Notes: generated by a model not told the origin, from the sequence alone. A DNA stretch of 18,129 nt from an uncultured Coriobacteriales bacterium (GCA_934662525.1 CAKUKJ010000011.1:1-18129); one strand, 5' to 3'. Numbered from the stretch's first letter, positions 1-6,943 are shown. Program-made: numbers and translations.

Positions 1-736
1 GCATCTGGGGGACGTCGCCGGCGACGATGCGCTGCGCCAGGCCCTCCACGACGGCCGTCTTGCCCACACCGGGCTCGCCGATGAGCAGCGGGTTGTTCTT
101 CGTGCGGCGGGCAAGGATCTCCATGACGCGCTCGGTCTCGTCGTCGCGGCCGATGACCGGGTCGAGCTTGCCCTCGCTGGCGAGCTGCGTGAGGTCGCGG
201 CCGTACTCGCGAAGGGCCGAAACCTCCTGTCCCTGGGTGGGCTGCATGCCGAAGGGCAGGCCCATGCCCGCAACCACGCCCGCCAGAGGCGGCGTCGTGC
301 GCTTGGGGGAAAGCTCGGTGATGGCGGAGCGCACGGCGTCGGCCGACACGCCCATGCGCGTGAGGGCCTCCATGGCCACGCCGTTGCCCTCGCGCAGGAT
401 GCCCAGCAGCAGATGCTCGGTGGCGATGTAGGACTGGCCCATCTGCATCATCTCGCGAAGGGCCGCCTCAAGCACGCGCTTGGCGCGCGGCGTGAACGGG
501 ATATGGCCGGCGGGCGCAGGCTCCTCGGGCTTCTCGGCTATCTGCTTGACCTGCTCGGCCGTCTCGTCATATGTGACGTCGAGCTTGCGCAGGGCCTGGG
601 CGGCGATGCCGTCCTCCTCGCGGATGAGGCCGAGCAGGATGTGCTCGGTGCCCACGTAGAGCTGGCCGTACTTGTGTGCTTCCTCCTGTGCAAGGTTCAT
701 GACCTTGCGAGCGCCGTCAGTGAACTTCTCAAACAC
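1..736 (-). CDS. clpC: ATP-dependent Clp protease ATP-binding subunit ClpC, N-terminal part
   Basis: This is the first 245 codons of a ClpC-type AAA+ unfoldase, which feeds substrates to the ClpP protease in the cytoplasm. The GTG start at 736-734 is preceded by a strong AGGAGG about 7 bases upstream. The protein opens [12 protein letters not shown], typical of ClpC. Two Clp N-domain repeats follow (about residues 1-75 and 76-145), seen in the parallel motifs [15 protein letters not shown] and [16 protein letters not shown] linker leads to the D1 ATPase, with DPVIGRDDE near 192-200 and the Walker A motif GEPGVGKT at 220-227. The rest of D1, the UVR region and D2 lie beyond the left edge of the window. 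The gene is downstream of hisS on the same strand, separated by a hairpin and a possible own promoter. Recognition is firm. ClpC is distinguished from ClpB by the start and the short linker. Confidence 0.95.
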   Translation of the reverse strand, partial: MFEKFTDGARKVMNLAQEEAHKYGQLYVGTEHILLGLIREEDGIAAQALRKLDVTYDETAEQVKQIAEKPEEPAPAGHIPFTPRAKRVLEAALREMMQMGQSYIATEHLLLGILREGNGVAMEALTRMGVSADAVRSAITELSPKRTTPPLAGVVAGMGLPFGMQPTQGQEVSALREYGRDLTQLASEGKLDPVIGRDDETERVMEILARRTKNNPLLIGEPGVGKTAVVEGLAQRIVAGDVPQM

Positions 737-770
737 GGGGCGCCTCCTTTGCGTCTAGTCTGCGCAAGAT

Positions 771-792
771 ATCTAAACGTTTGCGCTTAGAT
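771..792. promoter_or_regulatory. Inverted repeat in the clpC upstream region
   Basis: Arms ATCTAA (771-776) and TTAGAT (787-792) are separated by 10 bases. The repeat lies 35-56 bases upstream of the clpC GTG, in an AT-rich patch. Its placement fits an operator or a promoter element for clpC. It does not match the HrcA CIRCE element, and I cannot assign it to CtsR or HspR by eye. The function is inferred from position only. Confidence 0.3.
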
Positions 793-845
793 TTTGTACC
801 TTTAGCGACGTAAAGGCATTCATCCACACGGAAAATCTAGCAAGT

Positions 846-884
846 GGCGCGGGGCTGCCGCATCTGGGAGGACAGCCCCGCGCC
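846..884 (-). terminator. hisS terminator-like hairpin
   Basis: A perfect 12-bp GC-rich stem (846-857 with 873-884) encloses a 15-base loop, 17 bases after the hisS stop codon. Reading the minus strand, the hairpin is followed by ACTTGCTAGATTTT, a weak and delayed T tract. Termination is therefore plausible but may be incomplete, with some readthrough into clpC. Confidence 0.65.
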
Positions 885-900
885 TGGTTAGGGTGCCGGA

Positions 901-2325
901 TTAGTGGTTGCCGCAGGTGCAGTTCTCGCCGCAGTCGCCGTCGCAGTCGCACTCGCCGTCGTGGCAGCCGCATCCACAGCCGTCGCCATGGCTATGCCCC
1001 TCGGTGAGGCCGAAGGCCTGTGCCAAGTCCTGGGCGACCTCGGACAGGGCGACCTTGCGCTCCTCATGGCTGCCCATGTCGCGCACGGTGCACTGGCCGG
1101 ACGCAAGCTCGTCGGGCCCGAGAACCACCACGGCATCGACCGAGTACTTGTCGGCAAGCTTGAACTGGCTCTTGAGGGAGCGGCCTTGACGGTCGGCCTC
1201 CACGATGAAGCCCGCGTCGCGCAGCTCCTGCACGAGGTTGAACGCCTCAAGGGCGACCTCGGGGCCCGTCTGGGCGACGAAGACCTCGGGGTGAACAAGC
1301 TGGGGCATGCCTGCACCGGCCGCCTGCATGGCGAGCACGATGCGCTCGAAGCCGGCCGCAAAGCCCAAACCGGGGGTGGGCTTGCCGCCCGTGACCTCGA
1401 CGAGCTTGTCGTAGCGGCCACCGCCGCCGATGGCGTTCTGGGAGCCCAGGCCGTCGGTCACCTGCACCTCGAAGACGGTGCGCGTGTAGTAGTCGAGCCC
1501 GCGCACAAGGCGGGGGTCCTCGACGTAGTGGATGTGCTGGGCGTCGAGGTAGCGCTTGACGGCCTCGTAGTGGGCGCGGCAGTCGGGGCACAGGGCGTCG
1601 GAGATTTTGGGCGCACCCTCCATGACCTCATGGCAGTGGTCGTTTTTGCAGTCGAAGGCACGCAGCGGGTTCGTGTCGGCGCGGCGGCGGCACTCCTCGC
1701 ACAGCTCGTCCTCATGGGCACGGATATAGGCGGCCACCGAGTCGCGGTAGGCGGGGCGGCAGGCGTCGTCGCCCATCGAGTTGATGAGGATGCGCACCTG
1801 GTCCTGGCTGATGCCGAGGGCCTCGATGAAGCGGACGAACATGATGATGAGCTCGGCGTCGGCGGCGGGGTCGGAAGCGCCCAGGCACTCCACGCCGATC
1901 TGGTGGAACTCACGCAGACGGCCCTTCTGCGGGCGCTCGGCGCGGAACATCGAGCCCGCATACCAGAGCTTGACGGGTGCTGCGCCCTGAGGCACGAGGT
2001 TGTGCTCGATGAGGGCGCGCACGGTGCCCGCAGTGCCCTCGGGGCGAAGGGCGAGGCGCTGGTCGGCCTTGAGCTCGGAAGCGCGGCCCTCGCTCACCTT
2101 GGCATAGCCGTCGGGCGACAGAACCGTGAACATCTCCTTGCGCACGACGTCGGTGGAGGTGCCCAGGCCGTGGACGAAGACGTCTGCCTGCTCAAACGTG
2201 GGAATCTCGACGGGGACGTAACCGTAGGCGGTGAAAGCCTCCTCGGCGGCCTCGCGCATGTAGCTCCACATGATCGCGTCGTTGCCGATAAGGTCCTCGG
2301 TGCCCTTGGGCTTGTTGATTGCCAT
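901..2325 (-). CDS. hisS: Histidine--tRNA ligase with a Cys/His-rich C-terminal tail
   Basis: Class II histidyl-tRNA synthetase charges tRNA-His with histidine in the cytoplasm. The ATG at 2325-2323 is chosen because AAGGAGCG lies just upstream and because MAINKPKGTEDL is the usual HisRS beginning; the longer open frame adds 49 unlikely residues. The 474-residue protein shows LRPEGTAGTVRA (motif 2 region), FRAERPQKGRLREFHQIGVE, the histidine-binding LVRGLDYYTRTVFE and GGGGRYD, then an anticodon-binding domain. The middle insertion carries paired cysteines (ELCEECRR, DCKNDHCHE, LCPDC), as in many bacterial HisRS. The last 31 residues (444-474) are unusual: 8 Cys and 4 His spaced by Gly and Asp, like a metallothionein-type metal ligand tail. 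The enzyme assignment is firm. Metal binding by the tail is inferred. Confidence 0.96.
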   Translation of the reverse strand: MAINKPKGTEDLIGNDAIMWSYMREAAEEAFTAYGYVPVEIPTFEQADVFVHGLGTSTDVVRKEMFTVLSPDGYAKVSEGRASELKADQRLALRPEGTAGTVRALIEHNLVPQGAAPVKLWYAGSMFRAERPQKGRLREFHQIGVECLGASDPAADAELIIMFVRFIEALGISQDQVRILINSMGDDACRPAYRDSVAAYIRAHEDELCEECRRRADTNPLRAFDCKNDHCHEVMEGAPKISDALCPDCRAHYEAVKRYLDAQHIHYVEDPRLVRGLDYYTRTVFEVQVTDGLGSQNAIGGGGRYDKLVEVTGGKPTPGLGFAAGFERIVLAMQAAGAGMPQLVHPEVFVAQTGPEVALEAFNLVQELRDAGFIVEADRQGRSLKSQFKLADKYSVDAVVVLGPDELASGQCTVRDMGSHEERKVALSEVAQDLAQAFGLTEGHSHGDGCGCGCHDGECDCDGDCGENCTCGNH

Positions 2326-2400
2326 GCCTTTTCGCTCCTTGGGGTAGATGGTTAGCCCTTTAGGATACCACGCACGCAAAGCAGCGCATATTTCTTCATG

Positions 2401-2427
2401 CAAACTATCGGGAGTGTGCATAGTTTG
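2401..2427. promoter_or_regulatory. Inverted repeat between divergent hisS and the HMA gene
   Basis: CAAACTAT (2401-2408) and ATAGTTTG (2420-2427) form a perfect 8-bp inverted repeat with an 11-base spacer. It sits in the 205-base divergent promoter region of hisS and the metal-binding gene at 2531. The geometry suits a dimeric repressor or activator. I do not recognise the regulator, and no clear -35/-10 pair was found for either gene. Confidence 0.35.
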
Positions 2428-2530
2428 GTAAGGTTTACTAGGATGCGCTAGCAACCTCGCAGGAAGGCGCACAATGCGCAGGGCAAAGAGACCGCACTAG
2501 GGCCTTCGGGCTCGTGAAAGGAAGGGCGAG

Positions 2531-2926
2531 ATGCCTGAGTTCAACTTCGTCAGCGTCGTCATCGTGGTCTGCGTGGCGGCTGTGGCCGTCTATGCCATAC
2601 GGCATATCGTGCGCATAGGCAAAGGCAAGGACTCGTGCTGCTCGGGCGCAGGCGGAGGCGCGCGCGACGTCAAGAAGACCAAGCACGTGGAGGTGGCCGA
2701 CACCGACCCGGCGCACTACCCCTATACGACCGAGATCCGCGTGCGCGACATGGTGTGCGAGGGCTGCGTGGAGAACGTGCAGAACGCCCTCAACTCCCTG
2801 CCCGGCACCTGGGCGACCGTGGACCTGAGCAGCCGCACGGCGACCGTGAGGACGAAGGAGCAACCCGACGTAAGCGCACTCGAGCACGCGATTGAAAACG
2901 CTGGCTACAGCATCATCAGGATGTAG
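2531..2926 (+). CDS. Membrane-anchored Cys-rich protein with a heavy-metal-associated (HMA) domain
   Basis: A 131-residue protein with a start supported by GAAAGGAAGG 6-15 bases upstream. One hydrophobic segment (about residues 6-25) is followed by basic residues and a Cys pair (GKDSCCSG). This arrangement resembles the small FeoB-associated Cys-rich membrane proteins. From about residue 66 there is an HMA fold with the metal-binding motif MVCEGC near 74-79, then NVQNALNSLPG and a final AIENAGYSI, as in copper chaperones and the N-terminal domains of P-type ATPases. A likely role is binding a soft metal such as copper at the inner membrane face and passing it to a partner. No transporter or CsoR gene lies beside it. 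Its only neighbours are hisS, divergent, and a convergent tRNA. The domain call is strong. The metal and partner are unknown. Confidence 0.85.
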   Translation: MPEFNFVSVVIVVCVAAVAVYAIRHIVRIGKGKDSCCSGAGGGARDVKKTKHVEVADTDPAHYPYTTEIRVRDMVCEGCVENVQNALNSLPGTWATVDLSSRTATVRTKEQPDVSALEHAIENAGYSIIRM

Positions 2927-2933
2927 CGGGCAC

Positions 2934-2964
2934 GGCGATGCGTCGCCCCAGGAGATGCATCGCC
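2934..2964 (+). terminator. Hairpin after the HMA gene
   Basis: An 8-bp stem GGCGATGC/GCATCGCC (2934-2941 with 2957-2964) begins 7 bases after the stop codon of the HMA gene. Only a poor T-rich stretch follows (TTCTGCATGCCTT). The neighbouring tRNA terminator hairpin could serve as a second stop. Confidence 0.45.
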
Positions 2965-2983
2965 TTCTGCATGCCTTAAACGA

Positions 2984-3019
2984 AAGAAGGCTGCCATTCA
3001 GATGAATGACAGCCTTCTT
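2984..3019 (-). terminator. Intrinsic terminator of the tRNA-Thr gene
   Basis: A 16-bp stem with one C/A mismatch (2984-2999 with 3004-3019) closes a 4-base loop. It lies 12 bases beyond the CCA end of the tRNA. On the minus strand the stem ends in TTCTTTCGTTT. It may work in both directions and also stop transcripts from the HMA gene. Confidence 0.75.
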
Positions 3020-3030
3020 AGGAATCAAAA

Positions 3031-3106
3031 TGGAGCCAGCAATCGGATTCGAACCGATGACCCCCGCTTTACGAGAGCGGTGCTCTACCAACTGAGCCAT
3101 GCTGGC
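3031..3106 (-). tRNA. tRNA-Thr (anticodon CGT)
   Basis: This is a complete 76-base cloverleaf on the minus strand with an encoded CCA (3033-3031). The acceptor stem GCCAGCA pairs with TGCTGGC. The D-arm has GGCTCAGTTGGTAGAGC. The anticodon arm is CCGCT, loop CTCGTAA, AGCGG, giving anticodon CGT, which reads ACG (Thr). The T-arm carries GGTTCGAATCC. The discriminator base is T. Confidence 0.97.
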
Positions 3107-3129
3107 AACACCCCGTAGGGCGAGAAAGA

Positions 3130-3159
3130 ATGATAGCAAAGAAACAAACATGGGCGCAA
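3130..3159 (-). promoter_or_regulatory. Promoter of tRNA-Thr
   Basis: On the minus strand, TTGCGC (3159-3154) and TATCAT (3135-3130) are separated by 18 bases. They lie about 24 bases before the mature tRNA 5' end, a normal sigma70-type layout for a tRNA gene. Confidence 0.6.
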
Positions 3160-3224
3160 GCGCTTTCTTGAGAAAGTTGACGCTTGCTCACGAGCAGCAC
3201 ACAATCGCCACGGGATAGGGCACA

Positions 3225-3230
3225 TATAAT
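3225..3230 (+). promoter_or_regulatory. Probable -10 box for the cobT operon
   Basis: A perfect TATAAT lies 47 bases before the cobT start codon. No good -35 is visible at 16-18 bases upstream (CAATCG is the nearest), so an activator or a non-consensus -35 may be used. No cobalamin riboswitch was found in this leader. Confidence 0.5.
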
Positions 3231-3276
3231 GCCGTTTTGCGTGAACGCAGCAAAATAAGATTCAAGGCAGGCACAG

Positions 3277-4329
3277 ATGGAGCTCGACCAGGTCATCAAA
3301 AGCATCGCAAGGCCCGACGAGGAGGCACGGCGGCGGGCCCATGCGCGCTGGGCAAACGTGGCCAAGCCGCTGGGCAGCCTAGGCGAGCTCGAGCGCGCCA
3401 TCGAGCAGGTCGCAGCCATCCAGGGCAGCGCCGACGTCTCGCTGGGGCCGCGCTGCGTGGCCGTGCTGTGCGCAGACAACGGGGTGGTCGCCGAGGGCGT
3501 GACGCAGACCGGGCCCGAGGTGACGGCCAAGGTCGCCGAACAGCTTGCCCGAGGGACGTCGAGCGTGTGCGTCATGGCCAAGGCAGCGCACACCGATGTG
3601 CGAGCATACGACCTGGGCATGCTGCGCGAGGTTGCAGGCGTGCCGGCACACAAGGTCGCGCGCGGCACGCGCTCCATCGCGCAGGGGCCGGCCATGGGCA
3701 GGGACGACGCCCTCGCCTGCATCATGGCAGGCGTCGATATCGCCCGCGAGCTTGCAGGCGCAGGATACCGCGTCATGGCGACAGGCGAGATGGGCATCGG
3801 CAACACGACGACCGCGAGCGCCGTGACCTGCGCGCTTCTCGGCATGGCGCCCGAGCAGGCCGTGGGCAGGGGGGCCGGGCTGGGCAGCGACGGGCTCACG
3901 CGAAAGGTCGAGGTGGTGCGCCGGGCACTGGAGGTGAACGCGGCTGACGCGGCCGACCCCATCGACGTGCTCGCCAAGCTCGGGGGCTTCGACATCGCCG
4001 GGATGGTGGGCCTCTTCTTGGGAGGGGCGCTTGAGCGCATGTCCGTCGTCGTGGACGGGTTCATCAGCTCGGTCGCGGCGCTCCTCGCCAGCCGTATCGC
4101 GCCGCTCGCACGGGAATACATGCTCGCCTCACACCGCTCGGGAGAGCCGGCGGCCGCAGCCGTCATGGAGGAGCTTGGTCTCTCCCCCGTCATCGACGCC
4201 GGGATGCGCCTGGGCGAGGGCACGGGGGCCGCGTGCCTGCTGCCCCTGCTCGACATGGCTAGCTCCCTCTACCGCAACGGCATGACGTTTGACGCCTACA
4301 ACATGGACTCCTACAAGGAGATGCCGTGA
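3277..4329 (+). CDS. cobT: Nicotinate-nucleotide--dimethylbenzimidazole phosphoribosyltransferase
   Basis: CobT moves the phosphoribosyl group from nicotinate mononucleotide to the lower-ligand base, giving the alpha-ribazole phosphate used in the cobalamin nucleotide loop. The 350-residue length is normal for the family. Visible motifs are KPLGSLG (30-36), CADNGVVAEGV (65-75), GEMGIGNTT, GRGAGL, and GEGTGAA near the C-terminus (Glu 314 in the catalytic-base position). The start is ATG 3277, with a modest AAGGCAGG upstream and a TATAAT 47 bases away. It is the first gene of the cobT-cobU-cobS unit and overlaps cobU by 4 bases (GTGA). The base used (DMB or another) cannot be told from the sequence. 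Confidence 0.95.
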   Translation: MELDQVIKSIARPDEEARRRAHARWANVAKPLGSLGELERAIEQVAAIQGSADVSLGPRCVAVLCADNGVVAEGVTQTGPEVTAKVAEQLARGTSSVCVMAKAAHTDVRAYDLGMLREVAGVPAHKVARGTRSIAQGPAMGRDDALACIMAGVDIARELAGAGYRVMATGEMGIGNTTTASAVTCALLGMAPEQAVGRGAGLGSDGLTRKVEVVRRALEVNAADAADPIDVLAKLGGFDIAGMVGLFLGGALERMSVVVDGFISSVAALLASRIAPLAREYMLASHRSGEPAAAAVMEELGLSPVIDAGMRLGEGTGAACLLPLLDMASSLYRNGMTFDAYNMDSYKEMP

Positions 4330-4871
4330 TCTGCCTGGTATACGGGCCCTCGGCAAGCGGAAAAAGCGCTTGGGCAGAGAACAGGGCATGCGAGTTGGCG
4401 TGCGGCGCCCCCCTGGCCTACTTTGCCACAATGCAGGGCGCAGGCAAGGAGGCCCAGGCGCGGATTGAAAAGCATCTGTCCCAGCGCGCAGGAAAAGGTT
4501 TCGTTACGTATGAAACCCCCACGCTGGCATCGATAGACAGCGCGCAGGTTGATGCAGAAGCATGCGTGCTGCTTGACGACATCGGCAACCTTGTGGCAAA
4601 CGAGATGTTCGGCACGAGCGAGGGTCGCCAGTCCTGCGCTTCCGAAGAGTTGGCCGAGACGGCTCTCAGCACGCTGCGCAAGCTTGCGAGGCGCACGCAA
4701 AACCTTGTGGTGGTTGCCGACGCCGTAGGTGAGGCGGGGTGGCGCGGCGGGGAGCCGACGCTTTCGTGGATTGTATGCTGCGGGGCTGCGTGTTGCAAAC
4801 TTGCAGAGGTTGCGAACGAGGTCGTTGAGGTGCGCTCGGGAATCGCGACCCACATAAAGGATTCCATATGA
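4326..4871 (+). CDS. cobU: CobU-type adenosylcobinamide kinase / guanylyltransferase, with a degenerate C-terminal part
   Basis: The family phosphorylates adenosylcobinamide and then adds GMP to make adenosylcobinamide-GDP. The GTG start overlaps the cobT stop. The 181-residue protein has an intact Walker A, GPSASGKS (7-14), and a segment RIEKHLSQRAGKGFVTYE (46-63) matching the CobU region with the guanylylated histidine (here likely His50). VLLDDIGNLVANEM follows, matching the usual Walker B-like strand. The C-terminal conserved block, normally NEVG-GIVP with FRD--GR, is poorly kept here (ADAVGEAGW, LSWIVCCGAACC). The adjacent short gene at 5709 keeps that block well. Either this protein alone suffices, or the two act together. 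Family membership is confident; full bifunctionality is not. Confidence 0.85.
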   Translation: MICLVYGPSASGKSAWAENRACELACGAPLAYFATMQGAGKEAQARIEKHLSQRAGKGFVTYETPTLASIDSAQVDAEACVLLDDIGNLVANEMFGTSEGRQSCASEELAETALSTLRKLARRTQNLVVVADAVGEAGWRGGEPTLSWIVCCGAACCKLAEVANEVVEVRSGIATHIKDSI

Positions 4872-4912
4872 TGCGCCGAGCCATGCAGCAGACTAAGGGA
4901 GGCATGCCATGA
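4868..4912 (+). CDS. Possible 14-codon coupling ORF between cobU and cobS
   Basis: An ATG overlaps the cobU stop (ATGA, 4868-4871). The frame runs 14 codons, and its TGA overlaps the cobS ATG (4909-4912). The cobS ribosome-binding site (GGGAGG) lies inside it. If translated, it would carry ribosomes from cobU to cobS across the only gap in this operon segment. The peptide has no recognisable function, and chance is a real alternative. Confidence 0.25.
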   Translation: MMRRAMQQTKGGMP

Positions 4913-5712
4913 AACGCATGACGGAAGGCCTGCGAGCTGTGGGGCGGGCGACCGTCATGGCGTTCGCCACGTTCTCGCGCATCCCAATGCCGATGATTTG
5001 CTGGGAAAAGGCCAACATGCGCTATCTCATGTGCTCCTTCGTGCTCGTGGGGGCAGTCGTGGGGGCGGCGCAGGCCGCATGGCTGGCGTTGGCCGAAGCT
5101 CTGGGGCTCACAGCCCTTTTGCAAGGCGCGGGGTACGCGCTTGCGGCCGTTGCCATCACGGGGGGCATCCACCTCGACGGCCTGGCCGACGTCGCCGACG
5201 CGCTCTCGAGCCATGCCGAGCCCGCACGCAAGGTCGAGATCATGAAGGACCCGCACGCCGGGGCGTTCGCCCTCATCGCGCTCGCCTGTTACCTGCTGGC
5301 TCAAACCGCCCTGGCAGGCGAAGTCATCGTGTCGGATATACGGGACTTGGCGGCGCTCGCCCTCGTCCCCATGGCCTCGCGCTGCACGGCGGGGCTGGCG
5401 ACGCTCGTGCTCCCCAGTGCGAGCAAGAAGGGCATGCAAGAGACGTTTCGCGAGGCGGGGCGCACCGACAGGCGGCCGCTCGTGGTGCTCGGCATCGAGG
5501 CCGTCGTCGTGGCGGCGGCGCTCACCGCCGCACGCCCGGCCTTCGGCCTGGCAAGCATGCTCGCCTGCGCCTTCTGCCTGGCATGGGCAAAGCGGCGCGC
5601 ACGCAAGGAGTTCGGCGGCTTCAACGGCGACCAAGCGGGGTGTTTACTGCAAACCTGCGAGCTTGCGATGCTCGCAATCTTCGTTGCGGCGCAGAAAGCG
5701 GGGATTGCATGA
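4909..5712 (+). CDS. cobS: Adenosylcobinamide-GDP ribazoletransferase (cobalamin 5'-phosphate synthase)
   Basis: CobS is a membrane enzyme that joins adenosylcobinamide-GDP to alpha-ribazole (phosphate), the last assembly step of the nucleotide loop. The 267-residue protein has several hydrophobic segments. It contains the family motif GGIHLDGLADVADAL (about 86-100), the nearby KVEIMKDPHAGAFA, and FGGFNGDQAGCLLQ near the C-terminus. The start has a good GGGAGG about 8 bases upstream. The gene follows cobU after 37 bases and overlaps the short cobU-like gene by ATGA. Confidence 0.95.
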   Translation: MKRMTEGLRAVGRATVMAFATFSRIPMPMICWEKANMRYLMCSFVLVGAVVGAAQAAWLALAEALGLTALLQGAGYALAAVAITGGIHLDGLADVADALSSHAEPARKVEIMKDPHAGAFALIALACYLLAQTALAGEVIVSDIRDLAALALVPMASRCTAGLATLVLPSASKKGMQETFREAGRTDRRPLVVLGIEAVVVAAALTAARPAFGLASMLACAFCLAWAKRRARKEFGGFNGDQAGCLLQTCELAMLAIFVAAQKAGIA

Positions 5713-6059
5713 TTCTCATCGTGGGCGGGACAGCCTCGGGCAAGGCGACCTATGCCCGCAAGCTCGCGGCGCGGCAGGGCTGGAGCGAAGACGACGTCGC
5801 CTTCAACGTGGAGGAGCTGCTTTGGGAGCAGGGCGACCGCACCCTGCCTGCGACGGACGCGCTTCTTGAGCAGCTCTGCGCCAAGCGCATCGTGACATGC
5901 GCCGAGGTGGGAGGGGGCATCGTGCCACTCGATTGCGAGGAGCGCGCCTGGCGCGAAAACGTGGGGCGCATGGCCTGCGAGCTGGCCGGCCGCGCCACGA
6001 AGGTCGTCCGCATGGTCTGCGGCATCCCCGTCGTGATCAAAGGGCGTCTTGATGATTAG
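5709..6059 (+). CDS. Short CobU-like protein (second adenosylcobinamide kinase/guanylyltransferase homologue)
   Basis: The ATG overlaps the cobS stop. The product has 116 residues, against about 180 for normal CobU. A Walker A-like loop, GGTASGKA (6-13), has Ala where Ser or Thr should bind the metal, although Thr14 follows. The middle part with the guanylylation histidine is missing. The C-terminal CobU block is well kept: EVGGGIVPLDCEERAWRE, then NVGRM and GIPVVIKG. The gene is thus the converse of its upstream partner, which has a good N-terminal half and a poor C-terminal block. It may be a partner subunit, a specialised enzyme, or a decaying paralogue. Its stop codon overlaps the stop of the convergent restriction enzyme gene. 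Confidence 0.75.
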   Translation: MILIVGGTASGKATYARKLAARQGWSEDDVAFNVEELLWEQGDRTLPATDALLEQLCAKRIVTCAEVGGGIVPLDCEERAWRENVGRMACELAGRATKVVRMVCGIPVVIKGRLDD

Positions 6060-6943
6060 TATGCGATCTCGTCGAAGTTGAAACCCCTTTCTTCCCCGTT
6101 GATGAGCTTCTCATTCCCTTCCGATGCCTTCCGCACAAACGACAGGTAATCATCTTCGCTCAACAGCCCATCGGGAATCGCGACGTCTGCACCAGAGTGC
6201 TCTTTGACAAACGTCATGAGATCGGGCCAGCGGGTTACGATTTGGCCAGCTTTGCGCTCCGCTTCCATTCGATACCACATCGGAGCGTTGTGGCTATCTC
6301 GAAAGCCCTTTGAGGAACTGTTCTCAGTGTTCGACTTGTTTTTGACCTGGATGAAGGCGGAGCAGTCATCTCGGCAGAAGTCGACTGCCGTCAGTATCTC
6401 TCCCCTACACCATATCCATCCCTTGGATGAAATCTTGCTCGCCACATACTCCTCAAGCAGGCTGCCCCCTGTGTTTTCGGCCGACATAAAGTAGTTGTGG
6501 TGACGCGCCCAGGCACGAGCCTCAGTTTCAGAGCCTGCATGAGGAATCAAAAGCTGGATGAGAGCCTCATCGGTCGCGGCCCCTTTCGGTTTCGCTACCC
6601 GTTGCGAAGGGAGCGTTTTCCAAGCAGTGAGATACTTCTGGGCCCACTTGGAAAACCAGCAGTCGAGATAATCGGCGCCGCCCAGGCCGAGTTCCCTGTC
6701 GGTCAACTTCAAAGAGGGAACAAAGCCACGCAAGTCTCTGTTGAGGAGAACGGGAAACAAAGCCTTCATTTCCCTGCGACGCCGATCGGAACTCGCCATA
6801 CCGCGCTCATTTTCAAAGACTATGTCCACCACACGCTCGAAACGCTCCTGCACAGGGTCATGGTGAGAGTTGCAGTAGTTCATCGCTTCGTCAAGCTTTT
6901 GAAAAATCAGCTGTTTGCGAGTCTCGGCAGAACTTGCGGCCAT
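6056..6943 (-). CDS. SinI-like type II restriction endonuclease
   Basis: The 295-residue product starts at ATG 6943, chosen for AAGGGA about 8 bases upstream and a TACAAT box at 6983-6978. A longer frame needs a TTG at 7000 and no clear ribosome site. It resembles the SinI family (GGWCC-cutting enzymes) in the stretch from LLEEYVASK (162-170) through GWIWCRG to VDFC and FIQVKNKSNTENSSS (198-211). Asp188 and the QVK of 199-201 fit a PD-(D/E)xK nuclease core in which Gln replaces the acidic residue. The gene is divergent from a 5-cytosine methyltransferase, the usual partner. Base composition looks lower in GC than the cob genes, a sign of transfer. The family call is moderately strong. The cut site (GGWCC or GGNCC) is only a guess from the family. 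Confidence 0.8.
   Translation of the reverse strand: MAASSAETRKQLIFQKLDEAMNYCNSHHDPVQERFERVVDIVFENERGMASSDRRRREMKALFPVLLNRDLRGFVPSLKLTDRELGLGGADYLDCWFSKWAQKYLTAWKTLPSQRVAKPKGAATDEALIQLLIPHAGSETEARAWARHHNYFMSAENTGGSLLEEYVASKISSKGWIWCRGEILTAVDFCRDDCSAFIQVKNKSNTENSSSKGFRDSHNAPMWYRMEAERKAGQIVTRWPDLMTFVKEHSGADVAIPDGLLSEDDYLSFVRKASEGNEKLINGEERGFNFDEIAY

Noticed and set aside
904..2355. Long plus-strand open frame opposite hisS
   Set aside because: It is the antisense shadow of hisS in high-GC DNA, with low-complexity Ala/Val/Gly/Leu-rich translation and no family motifs.
2326..2472. N-terminal extension of hisS to 2472
   Set aside because: The 49 extra residues match no HisRS. A good ribosome site and the normal beginning are at 2325.
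2326..2530. T-box leader upstream of hisS
   Set aside because: No TGGNACCGCG-type T-box sequence or specifier stem-loop was found in the 205-base region.
3107..3276. Cobalamin riboswitch before cobT
   Set aside because: No B12 box or core motif is present in this leader. The only such element found is at 9071-9199.
3069..4256. Minus-strand open frame opposite cobT
   Set aside because: Its Ser/Ala/Arg/Pro-rich translation is typical of an antisense frame, and it overlaps the tRNA and the cobT promoter.
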